A stretch of 64,000 nucleotides of DNA from Pseudomonas sp. GD04019 (GCF_029837695.1 NZ_JAOEEA010000004.1:310001-374000), one strand, 5' to 3'; positions 8,853 to 18,936 are shown, numbered from the stretch's first letter. Notes: a model not told the origin generated them from the sequence alone. Translations and numbers: made by a program.

Positions 8853-10448
8853 CTATCGGCGCAGGATCAGCGCCAGCCCGGCTGCGAGGCTGAGCCAGGC
8901 CGCCCAGGCGGTCGGTACCAGGGCCAGGCCCTGGCTGACGCCACCGGCGACCAGGGCCGCGCCGAGCAGACGCAGCGGCCAGCGGTCACGCTGCTCGCGC
9001 CACGGCGGTGGCGGGTCGCTGGCGTGCGGCTGGCTCATGCGTTCGAGCAGGTCGCGGGCCATGTTGGCGAAGTGCGGCACCTGTTCGGCCTGGCTCTGCA
9101 GGTTGTGCAGCAGGTTGCGCGGGCTGACGCGCTCGCGCATCCAGCGTTCGAGGAACGGCTGCGCGGTGCTCCACAGGTCCAGGTCCGGGTACAGCTGGCG
9201 ACCGAGGCCCTCGATGTTGAGCAGGGTCTTCTGCAGCAGCACCAGTTGCGGCTGCACTTCCATATTGAAGCGCCGCGCGGTCTGGAACAGGCGCAGCAGC
9301 AGCTGGCCGAAGGAGATGTCCTTCAGCGGCTTCTCGAAGATCGGCTCGCACACGGTGCGGATGGCCGCCTCGAAGTCGTTGACCCGTGTCTCCGCCGGCA
9401 CCCAGCCGGAATCGATGTGCAGCTGCGCGACCTTGCGGTAGTCGCGCTTGAAGAAGGCCAGCAGGTTGCGCGCCAGGTAGTCCTGATCCTCGGCGGTCAG
9501 GCTGCCGACGATGCCGCAGTCGATGGCGATGTACTGCGGGCTCCACGGCGTGCGGGTGGCGACGAAGATGTTGCCGGGGTGCATGTCGGCATGGAAGAAG
9601 CTGTCGCGGAACACCTGAGTGAAGAAGATCTCCACGCCGCGCTCGGCCAGCAGTTTCATGTTGGTACGCTGGTCGGCGAGCACCGCCATGTCGGTGACCG
9701 GTACGCCGTAGATGCGCTCCATCACCAGTACCTTGGGCCGGCACCAGTCCCAGTACACCTGCGGCACATAGAGCAGTTCGGAGCCTTCGAAGTTACGCCG
9801 CAGCTGGCTGGCGTTGGCCGCCTCGCGCAGCAGGTCGAGCTCGTCGTAGATGGTTTTCTCGTAGTCCGAGACCACTTCCACCGGGCGCAGGCGGCGGGCG
9901 TCGGCCGAGGCCTTCTCGGCGATGCGCGCGGCGAGGAACAGCCAGGCCAGGTCGGAACGGATGATCGGCCGCAGGTTGGGGCGGATCACCTTGACCACCA
10001 CTTCCTCGCCGCTCTTCAGCTGTGCGGCGTGTACCTGGGCGATGGAGGCGGAGGCCAGCGGCTGCACGTCGAAGCGGGCGAAGACTTCGCCGACCTTGGC
10101 GCCGAGCTGCTGCTCGATGCGCTCCACGGCGTGCTCGGGGTCGAACGGCGGCACCTGATCCTGCAGGCGCGCCAGCTCGTCGGCGACGTCCGGCGGCAGC
10201 AGGTCTCGGCGGGTTGAGAGCAGCTGGCCGAACTTGATGAAGATCGGGCCTAGGTCTTCCAGGGCCAGGCGCAGGGCCTCGCCACGACTCAGTTCGAGCT
10301 TGCGTCGTGGCAACCAGCGCCAGGGCAGGGCGAAGCGCAGGGCGCGCATCCAGGTGGGCAGCGGCAGGTTCAGCAGCAGGTCGTCCAGGCGGTAGCGGAT
10401 GACCACGCGCAGGATGCGCAGCAGGCGGCGGGTGGCGAGCAGCTTCAT
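8853..10448 (-). CDS. ubiB: Ubiquinone biosynthesis kinase-like protein UbiB
   Basis: The product is 531 residues, usual for UbiB. The ABC1/ADCK signature KxGQ is present as [16 protein letters not shown]. The Ala-rich loop replacing the kinase P-loop ([10 protein letters not shown]) and the [10 protein letters not shown] catalytic loop are also seen, and two hydrophobic helices end the protein. UbiB supports ubiquinone assembly at the inner membrane as an atypical ATPase. The start overlaps the ubiJ stop as ATGA. Confidence 0.95.
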   Translation of the reverse strand: MKLLATRRLLRILRVVIRYRLDDLLLNLPLPTWMRALRFALPWRWLPRRKLELSRGEALRLALEDLGPIFIKFGQLLSTRRDLLPPDVADELARLQDQVPPFDPEHAVERIEQQLGAKVGEVFARFDVQPLASASIAQVHAAQLKSGEEVVVKVIRPNLRPIIRSDLAWLFLAARIAEKASADARRLRPVEVVSDYEKTIYDELDLLREAANASQLRRNFEGSELLYVPQVYWDWCRPKVLVMERIYGVPVTDMAVLADQRTNMKLLAERGVEIFFTQVFRDSFFHADMHPGNIFVATRTPWSPQYIAIDCGIVGSLTAEDQDYLARNLLAFFKRDYRKVAQLHIDSGWVPAETRVNDFEAAIRTVCEPIFEKPLKDISFGQLLLRLFQTARRFNMEVQPQLVLLQKTLLNIEGLGRQLYPDLDLWSTAQPFLERWMRERVSPRNLLHNLQSQAEQVPHFANMARDLLERMSQPHASDPPPPWREQRDRWPLRLLGAALVAGGVSQGLALVPTAWAAWLSLAAGLALILRR

Positions 10449-11059
10449 GCGTCGGGTTTCATTCTTCTGGCGAGGCACTCGAGGCGGGCGTCGAGGCGGT
10501 CGAGGGCGAGCTTGAGGTCGTCCAGTTCGGTAAAGCGGGCTTGGGCTTCGCGCTCGCCGACCAGGCTGCGCGACTCCTCGGCCAGGTAGTCGGAGAGGGT
10601 CTGGCGCAGGCTGTCCAGACTGTCGCCTGCCCAATTCACGCGGCTGCGCAGGTGGCCGGCGAGCAGCGTGCTGCCGATCGGGCCGAGCCAGCGTGACAGC
10701 TCGTATTCCCAGTCCAGCTCCAGGTCCTGGAGGATGCCGGCCAGTTCCAGCAGCACGGCACTTTCGCCACTCAGGCTGACTTCAGGGCGGTGCAGGATGG
10801 CGGTCTTGTCCTTGGCCAGGGCCAGGCGCAGCAGGCTGCTGGCCGGGGCGCTGAGGGTGCAGTCGGCATCGCCCCACTGGCCGGCGAGTTGCAGGCCGTC
10901 CTCGCTGGGCAGGATGAACAGTTTGAGTGCCGGACTCTGGCAGTCGACTTCGATCACCGTGCCTTCCAGCCGGGCCAGGCGCGGCAGCGCGGTGCTGTCC
11001 ATCCGCAGCACGCGGTTGAGGCCGAGCTCGACGCCGGCCAGCAGCGCCTGGGTCAGCAT
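10445..11059 (-). CDS. ubiJ: Ubiquinone biosynthesis accessory factor UbiJ
   Basis: This 204-residue protein has an SCP2-type lipid-binding N-terminal domain (about residues 15-115) and a C-terminal helical part ([26 protein letters not shown]). UbiJ scaffolds the soluble ubiquinone-synthesis complex and binds the lipid intermediate. It lies between ubiE and ubiB with overlapping ends, the normal ubiEJB operon. Confidence 0.92.
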   Translation of the reverse strand: MLTQALLAGVELGLNRVLRMDSTALPRLARLEGTVIEVDCQSPALKLFILPSEDGLQLAGQWGDADCTLSAPASSLLRLALAKDKTAILHRPEVSLSGESAVLLELAGILQDLELDWEYELSRWLGPIGSTLLAGHLRSRVNWAGDSLDSLRQTLSDYLAEESRSLVGEREAQARFTELDDLKLALDRLDARLECLARRMKPDA

Positions 11060-11829
11060 CAGGGTTTGATACCGCGGTGCAGGGCGACGATGCCGCCGGT
11101 CATGTTGTGGTAGGTGACGCGCTCGAAACCGGCCTCGACCATCATGGCCTTGAGGGTTTCCTGATCCGGGTGCATGCGGATCGATTCGGCCAGGTAGCGG
11201 TAGCTGTCGGCGTCGTTGGTGATCAGCTTGCCGGCCAGCGGCATGAAGCTGAACGAGTAGGTGTCGTAGACCTTGGCCAGTAGCGGGTTGCCGGGCTTGG
11301 AGAATTCCAGCACCAGCAGGCGGCCGCCCGGCTTGAGCACGCGCAGCATGGAGCGCAGGGCGTCTTCCTTGTGGGTGACGTTGCGCAGGCCGAAGGCGAT
11401 GGTGACCACGTCGAAATGGTTGTCCGGGAACGGCAGCTTCTCGGCATCGGCCTGGACGAACACCACGTTGCCGGCCACGCCCTTGTCCAGCAGGCGATCA
11501 CGACCGACCTTGAGCATCGAGTCGTTGATATCGGCCAGCACCACTTCACCGGTCGAGCCGACCAGGCTGGAGAACTTGCGGGTGAGGTCACCGGTGCCGC
11601 CGGCGATATCCAGCACGCGATTGCCCGGGCGCACGCCCGACAGCTCGATGGTGAAGCGCTTCCACAGGCGGTGCAGGCCGCCGGAGAGCACGTCGTTCAT
11701 CAGGTCGTACTTGGCCGCCACCGAGTGGAAGACTTCCGCCACCTTCTCCGCCTTCTGGCTTTCCGGCACATCCTGGAAGCCGAAGTGGGTGGTCTGTTCC
11801 TGCTCTGGGGCCTTGCGCGGGTCGTTCAT
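11059..11829 (-). CDS. ubiE: Ubiquinone/menaquinone C-methyltransferase
   Basis: The 256-residue product is a class I S-adenosylmethionine methyltransferase. Motif I reads [11 protein letters not shown], and the UbiE-specific segments [18 protein letters not shown] and [13 protein letters not shown] are present. It C-methylates the ring of the demethoxyquinol intermediate. It starts the leftward ubiE-ubiJ-ubiB operon. About 115 bp separate it from the divergent PHA-linked gene, so promoters for both directions should lie there. Confidence 0.97.
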   Translation of the reverse strand: MNDPRKAPEQEQTTHFGFQDVPESQKAEKVAEVFHSVAAKYDLMNDVLSGGLHRLWKRFTIELSGVRPGNRVLDIAGGTGDLTRKFSSLVGSTGEVVLADINDSMLKVGRDRLLDKGVAGNVVFVQADAEKLPFPDNHFDVVTIAFGLRNVTHKEDALRSMLRVLKPGGRLLVLEFSKPGNPLLAKVYDTYSFSFMPLAGKLITNDADSYRYLAESIRMHPDQETLKAMMVEAGFERVTYHNMTGGIVALHRGIKP

Positions 11830-11881
11830 GTCGCCGTCACCTGAATCGAAGTGGCGGCCATTCTAAACCCGTGGCCGGCCT

Positions 11882-11912
11882 TTGTCTTGGCGCCGGGCGG
11901 AGCTGATATAGT
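11882..11912 (+). promoter_or_regulatory. Possible extended -10 promoter for the 11945 gene
   Basis: TATAGT at 11907-11912 is preceded one base upstream by TG, giving an extended -10 element. TTGTCT at 11882-11887 is a poor -35 match at 19-bp spacing. The site is 33 bp before the start at 11945 and fits the divergent gap with ubiE. This is pattern matching only. Confidence 0.35.
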
Positions 11913-11944
11913 CGCGTGACACAAGGTCGCAGCAGGAGTCGCGC

Positions 11945-12223
11945 ATGTCTCGCATCACCGTCGAACGCACCCATTCCCTCGGCCTGGCCGTCGCACGCGA
12001 GAAGGCCGAGGCGCTGGCCCAGCGCCTGGCCAGCGAGTACGACGTGAAGTACCGCTGGAACGGCGACACCCTGGAGTTCAAGCGCAGCGGCGCCGACGGC
12101 ACCATCGCGGTGGGCGATTCCAGCGTGCGCGTGGAACTCAAGCTGGGTCTGCTGCTGTCCGCCCTGGGTGGCACCATCAAGCGCGAGATCGAGCAGACCC
12201 TCGACAAGCATCTGCAGGCCTGA
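11945..12223 (+). CDS. Polyhydroxyalkanoic acid system family protein
   Basis: This 92-residue protein matches the PHA_gran_rgn family: MSRITVERTHSLG at the start, a WNGDTLEFKRSGADGTI core and a basic amphipathic C-terminus (GGTIKREIEQTLDKHL). Members sit next to PHA genes in Pseudomonas and are thought to be granule-associated, but no activity is established. It precedes phaI by 95 bp on the same strand and is divergent from ubiE. Confidence 0.85.
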   Translation: MSRITVERTHSLGLAVAREKAEALAQRLASEYDVKYRWNGDTLEFKRSGADGTIAVGDSSVRVELKLGLLLSALGGTIKREIEQTLDKHLQA

Positions 12224-12318
12224 TGGCCCCTAGTATGTGATTTCTAATTTTCTTCACTACCTTGCGCTCAAGTCCTGGCAAGGACGACCAGTCCATCACT
12301 TTGAGCAAGAGGTGCACC

Positions 12319-12771
12319 ATGGCCACTAAAGTTGCCGCGAAGAAGAAAGTCGCAGTCGAGAAAGTCGAAGACAAACTCACCGTTCTGACCGACGTCAAAG
12401 CCTATGCCCGCAAGGTCTGGCTGGCCGGTCTGGGTGCCTACGCCAAGGCCGGCGCCGAGGGCGCCGACTACTTCAAGGAGCTGGTCAAGGCCGGCGAAGG
12501 CGTCGAGAAGCAGGGCAAGAAACTGGTCAACGAGCAGGTCGATGCCGCCAATAGCCAGATCGAGTCCCAACTCAAAAGCGTCAAGAGCAGCGTCTCCGAA
12601 GTCAAAGGCAAGGTCGAAGTGCAATTCGACAAGATCGAAAAGGCCTTCGACAATCGTGTAGCCAGCGCTCTGAACCGTCTGGGTATTCCCTCCAAGCAGG
12701 ATGTTGAGGCACTCTCTGCTAAGCTGGACGAGTTGAATGCTTTGCTTGAGCGAGTGGCGCGTACCCAATAA
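12319..12771 (+). CDS. phaI: PHA granule-associated phasin PhaI
   Basis: The 150-residue product has a lysine-rich N-terminus, the phasin core ARKVWLAGLGAYAKAG near residue 30 and a long amphipathic helical region ending in a predicted coiled coil (VEALSAKLDELNALLERV). Phasins coat medium-chain-length polyhydroxyalkanoate granules and control their number and size. It is followed after 10 bp by phaF, with which it shares the core WLAGLGAY segment. In related species PhaD activates this phaI-phaF unit. Confidence 0.92.
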   Translation: MATKVAAKKKVAVEKVEDKLTVLTDVKAYARKVWLAGLGAYAKAGAEGADYFKELVKAGEGVEKQGKKLVNEQVDAANSQIESQLKSVKSSVSEVKGKVEVQFDKIEKAFDNRVASALNRLGIPSKQDVEALSAKLDELNALLERVARTQ

Positions 12772-12781
12772 GGAGAGCAGG

Positions 12782-13627
12782 ATGGCTGTTAAGAAACCTA
12801 CCGCTGCAAAATCGGCGGCTAAACCGGCAGTGAAAAAACCGGCTGCCAAGAAGGAAAGCAACTCCTGGATCGGCGAGATCGAGAAGTACTCGCGCCAGAT
12901 CTGGCTGGCCGGCCTCGGCGCCTATTCCAAGATCAGCAACGACGGCAACAAGCTGTTCGATGGCCTGGTCAAGGACGGCGAGAAGGCCGAGAAGAAAGCC
13001 AAGACCGAAGTTGACAAGCAACTGGGTGTGGTCAAGTCCAGCGTCGGCAGCACCGTCGGTTCGGCCAAGTCGAAAGTCGACGAAGTCAAAGGCAAGGCCA
13101 TCGGCAAATGGAGCGAGCTGGAAGAGGCTTTCGACAAGCGTCTGAACAGCGCCATCTCCCGTCTGGGCGTGCCTAGCCGCAACGAAGTGAAATCGCTGCA
13201 GACCAAGGTCGACAGTCTGACCAAGCAGATCGAGAAGCTCACCGGTGTATCGGTGAAGTCGGTCAAGCCGGTCGCCAAAGCCGCCGCCAAGCCGGCAGCC
13301 AAACCTGCTGCTAAGCCAGCTGCCAAGGCCGCCGCTAAACCGGCCGCCAAGCCCGCTGCCAAAGCTGCCGCCAAACCGGCTGCGAAGCCTGCGACCAAGG
13401 CTGCTGCCAAACCAGCTGCCAAGCCTGCGGCGAAACCGGCTGCAGCCAAGCCCGCTGCAAAACCGGCCGCCAAGCCGGCTGCCGCGAAGAAGCCTGCGGT
13501 GAAGAAAGCCGCCGCGCCGAAGCCGGCCGCCAAACCGGTCGCGGCCAAGCCCGCCACTCCGGCGCCGGCCCCGGCTGCTACCCCGGCTCCGGCCGCGGCA
13601 CCGGCAACGCCCGCCACTCCGTCCTGA
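12782..13627 (+). CDS. phaF: PHA granule-associated protein PhaF with histone-like tail
   Basis: This 281-residue protein has two parts. Residues about 25-165 are a phasin domain (RQIWLAGLGAYSK, and a leucine-zipper-like LQTKVDSLTKQIEKLTG). The remainder is a tail of Ala/Lys/Pro repeats of the AAKPA type, like the C-terminal half of histone H1. In Pseudomonas putida PhaF the tail binds DNA and helps segregate granules to daughter cells. The repeat count is probably variable between strains. A terminator hairpin follows the stop. Confidence 0.93.
   Translation: MAVKKPTAAKSAAKPAVKKPAAKKESNSWIGEIEKYSRQIWLAGLGAYSKISNDGNKLFDGLVKDGEKAEKKAKTEVDKQLGVVKSSVGSTVGSAKSKVDEVKGKAIGKWSELEEAFDKRLNSAISRLGVPSRNEVKSLQTKVDSLTKQIEKLTGVSVKSVKPVAKAAAKPAAKPAAKPAAKAAAKPAAKPAAKAAAKPAAKPATKAAAKPAAKPAAKPAAAKPAAKPAAKPAAAKKPAVKKAAAPKPAAKPVAAKPATPAPAPAATPAPAAAPATPATPS
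13270..13558 (+). repeat. AAKPA-type tandem repeats within phaF
   Basis: This part of phaF encodes about 95 residues of near-continuous AAKP and AAAK units. At the DNA level the units are degenerate copies of gc(c/t)gccaagcc. The stretch gives the DNA-binding tail of PhaF, and its repeat nature makes slippage between strains likely. Confidence 0.85.
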
Positions 13628-13643
13628 TTCCCTCAGGATGCAC

Positions 13644-13670
13644 AAACGCCCGGCCCAGTGCCGGGCGTTT
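13644..13670. terminator. Bidirectional terminator between phaF and phaD
   Basis: The stem aaacgcccggc (13644-13654) pairs perfectly with gccgggcgttt (13660-13670) around a 5-base loop. It is flanked by A and T tracts on the two sides and lies between the convergent phaF and phaD genes, so it can end both transcripts. Confidence 0.85.
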
Positions 13671-13706
13671 CCATTTCAGGGGCAGGGAAAATGCTGTGAG
13701 GACGCT

Positions 13707-14321
13707 TCAGGCATCGAGATAACGGTGAGCGATGCGCTCGGCGGCGTGGCGCGACTCGTCGGCCAGGTGCGGGGCGACCAACATCATGATCTGGAACACC
13801 ACCAGGCGCACTTCGCCAGTGGCGCCCAGGATGCGCTGGTAGTCGAGGGAGAAAAGCAGGGTCAGGGTGATCTGCTCGACCAGCTGGCCCAGCGCCTCGG
13901 TATCGCTGCGCAGCTGGCCCAGGGCCTTGAGGCGGGCCAGCAGGCTGGCCAGGGTGCGCTTGAGCTGGTTCAGCCACTGGCGGATGCCGCGGGCCAGTTT
14001 GGGCAGGCGGCCGGAGAGGTTGGACAGGTCCTGGAACAGGAAGCGGTACGAGGCCAGGCGTTCGACGATCAGGTGCAGGAACAGCCAGTAATCCTCGGCG
14101 CCCAGTTCGGCTTCGTGCGGTGGGTCGAGCAGCGGCGCCAGCTCGGCCTGGAAGCGCTCGAACAGCGCCATCACCAGCGGCTCCTTGCCGTGGAAGTGGT
14201 AATAGAGATTGCCCGGGCTGATGCCCATCTCGGTGGCGATTTCGAGGGTGGAGACGTTGGGCTCGCCCTGATCGTTGAATAGCTGCAGGGCAGTTTCGAG
14301 GATGCGGTCGCGGGTCTTCAT
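13707..14321 (-). CDS. phaD: TetR-family PHA regulator PhaD
   Basis: The 204-residue product has an N-terminal TetR helix-turn-helix (MKTRDRILETALQLF, then ATEMGISPGNLYYHF) and a helical ligand-binding domain. PhaD of Pseudomonas is an atypical TetR member that activates pha genes, probably in response to a metabolite from fatty acid oxidation. It is the last gene of the leftward phaC1-phaZ-phaC2-phaD run, 78 bp after phaC2. Confidence 0.94.
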   Translation of the reverse strand: MKTRDRILETALQLFNDQGEPNVSTLEIATEMGISPGNLYYHFHGKEPLVMALFERFQAELAPLLDPPHEAELGAEDYWLFLHLIVERLASYRFLFQDLSNLSGRLPKLARGIRQWLNQLKRTLASLLARLKALGQLRSDTEALGQLVEQITLTLLFSLDYQRILGATGEVRLVVFQIMMLVAPHLADESRHAAERIAHRYLDA

Positions 14322-14399
14322 TCCATGATCTTGTCTGGCCGCCGGAGCCTCGACGATAACCGGCCGGGCTTGCGCCCGGCCAGTGTTTTTCGCCGTGCT

Positions 14400-16082
14400 T
14401 CAGCGCACGTGTGCGTAGGTGCCTGGGGCCGCTTCCATCGCCGGGTACTTGTTGCTGCCGACGCCGAATACGGTCTCGCGTTGTTCGCCCGAGCGTTGCT
14501 GAATCCACTCCAGCCACTGCGGCCACCAGCTGCCTTCGTGTTTCTGCGCGTCGTGGTACCAGGCGCGCGGGTCGCTGGTCAGCTTGCTGTTCTCGAAGTA
14601 GGTAGCCTTGGGGTTGCCCGGCGGGTTGAGGATGCTCTGGATGTGGCCGCTGTTGGACAGGATGAAGCGGCGGTTGCCGCCGAGCAGCAGTGCCGAGCGG
14701 TATACGGTGTCCCAGGGGGTGATGTGGTCGTTGATACCGGCGACGCTGAAGCTGTCCAGGTTGACCTTGGACAGGTCGATCGGCGTGCCGCACACCTCCA
14801 GGCCGCCGACGCGGGTCAGCGGGTTGTGCTTGAACAGATCGAGCAGGTCGCCGTGCAGCGCGGCCGGCAGGCGCGTGTTGTCGTTGTTCCAGTAGAGGAT
14901 GTCGAAGGCCGGCGGCTCCTTGCCCATCAGGTAGTTGTTGACCCAATAGTTCCAGATCAGATCGTTGGGGCGCATCCAGGCGAACACCCGGGACATGTCG
15001 CGGCCGTCGAGCACGCCACTCTGGTAGGAGCGGCGCTTGGCCGACTCCAGGGTCTGCTCGTCGGCGAACAGCATCGCCGGGCTCTCCACCTGGCTGTCCA
15101 GCAGGCTGACCATGTAGGTGGCACAGCCGATCTTGCGCAGCTGGCGCTTGGCCTGCAGGTGGCCCTGCAGGGCGGCGATGGTCAGGCCGCCGGCGCAGGC
15201 GCCCAGCAGGTTGACCTCCTTGCTGCCACTGATGACGCGGCACACTTCGGTGGCGTCATCCACGGCCTGCACGTAGCTGGACAGGCCCCACTCGCGATGG
15301 CGTGCGTCCGGGTTACGCCAGCTGATCATGAACACCTGCAGGCCGTTCTTCAGGCAGTACTGGACGAAGCTCTTTTCGGGGCAGAGGTCGAAGATGTAGA
15401 ACTTGTTGATCTGCGGCGGCACCACCAGCAGGGGGCGCTCGTACTGCTTTTCGCTCATCGGCTTGTAGTGGATCAGCTCGAACATCTCGCTGCGGAACAC
15501 CACCGCGCCAGGGGTGATGGCCAGGTTGCGGCCGACCTCGAAGGCGCGCTTGTTGACCTGCTGCGGCATGCCGTTGTTGTGCAGCAGGTCATCGAACAGC
15601 TGGCGCGCACCGCGCAGCACGCTGCTGCCGCCGCTGTTGAACAGCTCCTTGACCGCCAGCGGATTGAGCAGGGTGTTGGACGGCGCCAGGGCGTCGTTGA
15701 GCAAGGAGAACAAGAAGTGCGCGCGGGTGCGGTCGTCCGGCGACAGGTCGCTCTCGTCGATCCACGCCTTGAGCTGCTTCTGCCAGGCCAGGTAGGCCTG
15801 CAGGCTGCGGCGGTAGAAGGGGTTAAGGTGCCAGGTGGGATCGGCGAAGCGACTGTCCTGCGGGTTGGGCTGGTGTGGTGTGTCGCCGAGCATCACCCGG
15901 CCCAGCTGTTTGCCGAACGCCAGCAGGTGTCGCGTGCTGTGCATCGGCTGGCGCAGGCCCTGAAAGGCCAGGGTACGCAATGTGGAAAACAGATCGCGGC
16001 CGCGCACACCGACCATCGCGCTCTGCGCATTCATGAAGTGTGCGGGTACCGGCATGGATCCCGGTGCAGTCTTGTCTCGCAT
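14400..16082 (-). CDS. phaC2: Class II poly(3-hydroxyalkanoate) synthase 2
   Basis: This 560-residue synthase has the lipase-like box GACAGG with the catalytic Cys, the conserved WNYWVNNYLMG segment, the Asp-bearing GINDHITPW and the His in SNSGHIQSI. It polymerises medium-chain 3-hydroxyacyl-CoA into storage polyester on granules. It is a paralogue of phaC1 at 17257-18936, with phaZ between them, which is the class II arrangement characteristic of pseudomonads. Confidence 0.97.
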   Translation of the reverse strand: MRDKTAPGSMPVPAHFMNAQSAMVGVRGRDLFSTLRTLAFQGLRQPMHSTRHLLAFGKQLGRVMLGDTPHQPNPQDSRFADPTWHLNPFYRRSLQAYLAWQKQLKAWIDESDLSPDDRTRAHFLFSLLNDALAPSNTLLNPLAVKELFNSGGSSVLRGARQLFDDLLHNNGMPQQVNKRAFEVGRNLAITPGAVVFRSEMFELIHYKPMSEKQYERPLLVVPPQINKFYIFDLCPEKSFVQYCLKNGLQVFMISWRNPDARHREWGLSSYVQAVDDATEVCRVISGSKEVNLLGACAGGLTIAALQGHLQAKRQLRKIGCATYMVSLLDSQVESPAMLFADEQTLESAKRRSYQSGVLDGRDMSRVFAWMRPNDLIWNYWVNNYLMGKEPPAFDILYWNNDNTRLPAALHGDLLDLFKHNPLTRVGGLEVCGTPIDLSKVNLDSFSVAGINDHITPWDTVYRSALLLGGNRRFILSNSGHIQSILNPPGNPKATYFENSKLTSDPRAWYHDAQKHEGSWWPQWLEWIQQRSGEQRETVFGVGSNKYPAMEAAPGTYAHVR

Positions 16083-16239
16083 GGGGCAGGCTCCGTCGTC
16101 GAACTGTCACGTCCAGTGACAGCAAGGCTTGTACCAAGGCGCGCCGGAGGGCATTCCAGACTGCCGCGCGAAAAAACTTCCTTGTCCGGCTGGCGTCGCC
16201 CTGAGGCGAGCCTGCCGGAGCAGCACTACAGTTGTGCGA

Positions 16240-17097
16240 TCAGTGACTGCGAATCGGCTGCGGTTGCGGATGCATGACCGCGCGCTGCCGTTCCTCCTGG
16301 AGGAACTTCATGATGATAGGCGCCACCGCTTCGGCGCGCGTCACGAGGAACAGGTGGCCGTCGTCGATCACGTGGAGTTCCGAGTTGGGGATGCGCCAGG
16401 CCAGCAGGCGCATGTTGACCAGCGGGATGAGCGGGTCATCGTCGCCGGCCAGTACCAGCGTAGGTTGGCGAATGCGATGCAGCCAGTGGATGCTGGTCCA
16501 GCCGAGGCCGGCGAACAGCTGCCAGTAGTAGCCCATCTTGCCACCCGAGCGCACCTTGGAGGCGTGGGCCAGGGCCAGCTTGGGGTCGCGGCGGAAGGCG
16601 CCGCCGTAGATGTCCGGGGCGATGTGCACGCCGTAGGAGGGCTGGATGTAGCGCTTGGGGCTGGCCATGCGCCAGAGCACCTTGGGCTTGCCCGGCACCA
16701 TCACCGCGCCGGCCGAGGTGGCGGCCAGCACCAGCTTCTTGCAGCGTTCCGGATAGTCGTGGGCGAACTGCTGCGCCAGGGCGCCGCCCCAGGACACGCC
16801 GATGGCGTTGACCTGGCCGTAGTCCAGGTAGTCGAGCATGCGCGCGGCCAGCTTGGCCAGGCCGGGGAAGCGATACGGCGTGCTCGGGGTGGACGAGCCG
16901 CCGACGCCGGGAACGTCGAAGGCGATCACTTCCAAGTCCGGGTCGAGAGCGCGTACGAACGGCATGACCAGCTCCAGGTTGGCGCCGATGCCGTTGAAGA
17001 TCAGCAGCGGCGTCAGGCTGCTGCTGCCGGGGCGGACCGCGGTGCGGATGGTCTGGCCGTCCAGCTCGATGGTGCGAAATACAAAAGGTTGCGGCAT
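16240..17097 (-). CDS. phaZ: Intracellular PHA depolymerase
   Basis: The product is a 285-residue alpha/beta hydrolase with the nucleophile elbow GVSWGG (about residue 100), a catalytic Asp in LAGDDDPLIP and His in DDGHLFL. The N-terminus MPQPFVFRTIELDGQTIRT is typical of PhaZ. It hydrolyses stored medium-chain polyester to 3-hydroxy acids for reuse. It lies between the two synthase genes, giving coupled turnover. The gaps on each side are about 157-159 bp. Confidence 0.96.
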   Translation of the reverse strand: MPQPFVFRTIELDGQTIRTAVRPGSSSLTPLLIFNGIGANLELVMPFVRALDPDLEVIAFDVPGVGGSSTPSTPYRFPGLAKLAARMLDYLDYGQVNAIGVSWGGALAQQFAHDYPERCKKLVLAATSAGAVMVPGKPKVLWRMASPKRYIQPSYGVHIAPDIYGGAFRRDPKLALAHASKVRSGGKMGYYWQLFAGLGWTSIHWLHRIRQPTLVLAGDDDPLIPLVNMRLLAWRIPNSELHVIDDGHLFLVTRAEAVAPIIMKFLQEERQRAVMHPQPQPIRSH

Positions 17098-17256
17098 GCG
17101 CTAGGCCCTATACATGGATCAGCGGAGAGCGACCTTCCGAGGCCGCTCGCCAGTCTCCCGCCTCGCGGCGGGCGCCGCTCGGGCCATGGGCCGTTGCGGC
17201 GTGCGGCACTTCCGGGTGCCGCGGGCAGTACTGCGCAAGGTGCAGCGTTGCGTGTT

Positions 17257-18936
17257 TCAGCGTTCGTGTACGTAGGTGCCTGGTGCGGCCTCGCCTGGCG
17301 TGTGGCTCTTGTTGCCCAGGCTCGCGGGCGCCTTCTTCAACTTGCCCGAACGCTCGGCCAGCCACTGTTGCCAATGCAGCCACCAGGAATCGGCATGCTT
17401 GGTGGCCTTCTCCTGCCACTCGCGGGCATTGGCCGCCGGCTCGCTGTTGGTAACGAAGCGCGCCTTGGGGTTGCCCGGCGGGTTGAGGATGCTCTGGATG
17501 TGACCGCTGTTGGACAACACGAATTCGACCTTGCCGCCGAACAGCAGCGAGGACTTGTAGCAGGCTTCCCACGGGGTGATGTGGTCGGTGGTGCCGGCCA
17601 CGCAGTAGATGTCGCTGGTGACCTGCTTGAGGTCGATCGGCGTGCCGCAGACTTCCAGGGCATTGGCGCGGGTCAGCGGGTTGGTCTTGAACAGCTCGAT
17701 CAGGTCGCCGTGCAGGGCGGCGGGCAGGCGCGTGGTGTCGTTGTTCCAGTAGAGGATGTCGAACACCGGCGGTTCGTTGCCCAGCAGGTAGTTGTTGACC
17801 CAATAGTTCCAGATCAGGTCGTTGGGGCGCATCCAGGCGAAGACCTTGGCCATGTCCTTGCCTTCCAGCACGCCGGATTGGTAGGAGCGACGCTTGGCGG
17901 CCTCGAGGGTCTTCTCGTCGGCGAACAGGGCGACCTGGGTGTCCAGCTTGGTGTCGAGCACGCTGACCAGCAGGGTCATCGAGTGGACCTTCTGCTCGCC
18001 GGTGGCAGCGTAGTGGCCCATCAACGAGGAGATGGTGATGCCGCCGGAGCAGGCGCCGAGCATGTTGACGTCCTTGCTGCCGGTGATGGCGCTGACTACA
18101 TCGATGGCTTCCTTGAGCGCCTCGATGTAGGTCGACAGGCCCCACTCGCGCTGGGCCTTGGTCGGGTTGCGCCAGCTCACCACGAAGGTCTGCACATGGT
18201 TGCGCAGGAGGAAGCGGGCGACGCTCTTCTCCGGCGACAGGTCGAACACGTAGAACTTGTTGATCTGCGGCGGCACCACCAGCAGCGGGCGCTCGTGCAC
18301 CTGCTCGGTGGTCGGCTTGTACTGGATCAGCTCCAGCAGGTCGTTGCGGAAGATCACCGCGCCTTCGCTGGTGGCCAGGTTCTTGCCGACCTCGAAGGCC
18401 GCCATGTTCACCTGGCTGGGCATGCCGCCGTTGTTGACCATGTCCTTGGCCAGGTGCGACAGGCCGTCGAGCAGGCTCTTGCCGCCGGTCTCGAAGAAGC
18501 GTTTGACCGCGGCCGGGTTGGCCATGCTGTTGGTCGGCGCCATGGCCTCGGTCATCAGGTTGATGACGAAGTGGCCGCGGCTGGTGTCCTGCTCGGAGAG
18601 GTTGCTGTCCTCGATCCAGTCGTGCAGTTCCTTGCGCCAGGCCAGGTAGGTCTGCAGGTAGCGGCGATACAGCGGGTTCTGGCTCCAGGCCGGGTCGGCG
18701 AAACGGCGGTCGCCGTCCTCCGGGAGCAGCTCGGATTGACCGAGCAGTACGTTCTTCAGTTCGAAGGCGAAGTGGGTAACGTGCTTGGCGCTGTGGAACG
18801 GTTGCTTGATGGCCTGGGCCAGCACCATCCGGGCAGACGTGAGTAGATCCTTGCCGCGCAAGCCGATCACCGGGTTCAAACCCAAGGTGTTCTCCGAGGC
18901 TTGGCGATGCAGGTCTTCATTATTCTTTTGGGTCAT
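17257..18936 (-). CDS. phaC1: Class II poly(3-hydroxyalkanoate) synthase 1
   Basis: The 559-residue product is the principal class II synthase. It has GACSGG with the nucleophile Cys, the WNYWVNNYLLG segment, and the Asp/His partners in TTDHITPW and SNSGHIQSI. The N-terminus (MTQKNNEDLHRQASENTLG) is the usual PhaC1 start. The reaction joins (R)-3-hydroxyacyl-CoA monomers, releasing CoA. It heads the leftward pha operon, and a sigma-54-type promoter match lies about 135 bp upstream. Confidence 0.97.
   Translation of the reverse strand: MTQKNNEDLHRQASENTLGLNPVIGLRGKDLLTSARMVLAQAIKQPFHSAKHVTHFAFELKNVLLGQSELLPEDGDRRFADPAWSQNPLYRRYLQTYLAWRKELHDWIEDSNLSEQDTSRGHFVINLMTEAMAPTNSMANPAAVKRFFETGGKSLLDGLSHLAKDMVNNGGMPSQVNMAAFEVGKNLATSEGAVIFRNDLLELIQYKPTTEQVHERPLLVVPPQINKFYVFDLSPEKSVARFLLRNHVQTFVVSWRNPTKAQREWGLSTYIEALKEAIDVVSAITGSKDVNMLGACSGGITISSLMGHYAATGEQKVHSMTLLVSVLDTKLDTQVALFADEKTLEAAKRRSYQSGVLEGKDMAKVFAWMRPNDLIWNYWVNNYLLGNEPPVFDILYWNNDTTRLPAALHGDLIELFKTNPLTRANALEVCGTPIDLKQVTSDIYCVAGTTDHITPWEACYKSSLLFGGKVEFVLSNSGHIQSILNPPGNPKARFVTNSEPAANAREWQEKATKHADSWWLHWQQWLAERSGKLKKAPASLGNKSHTPGEAAPGTYVHER

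Noticed and set aside
13270..13558. Possible CRISPR or satellite array in the PHA region
   Set aside because: The repeats are degenerate codon-level copies of Ala-Lys-Pro units in frame within phaF, without constant repeats or unique spacers.
16129..18846. A 905-codon plus-strand frame over phaZ and phaC1
   Set aside because: It is antisense to two well-recognised genes, is rich in Gln, Gly, Ala and His, and matches no family.
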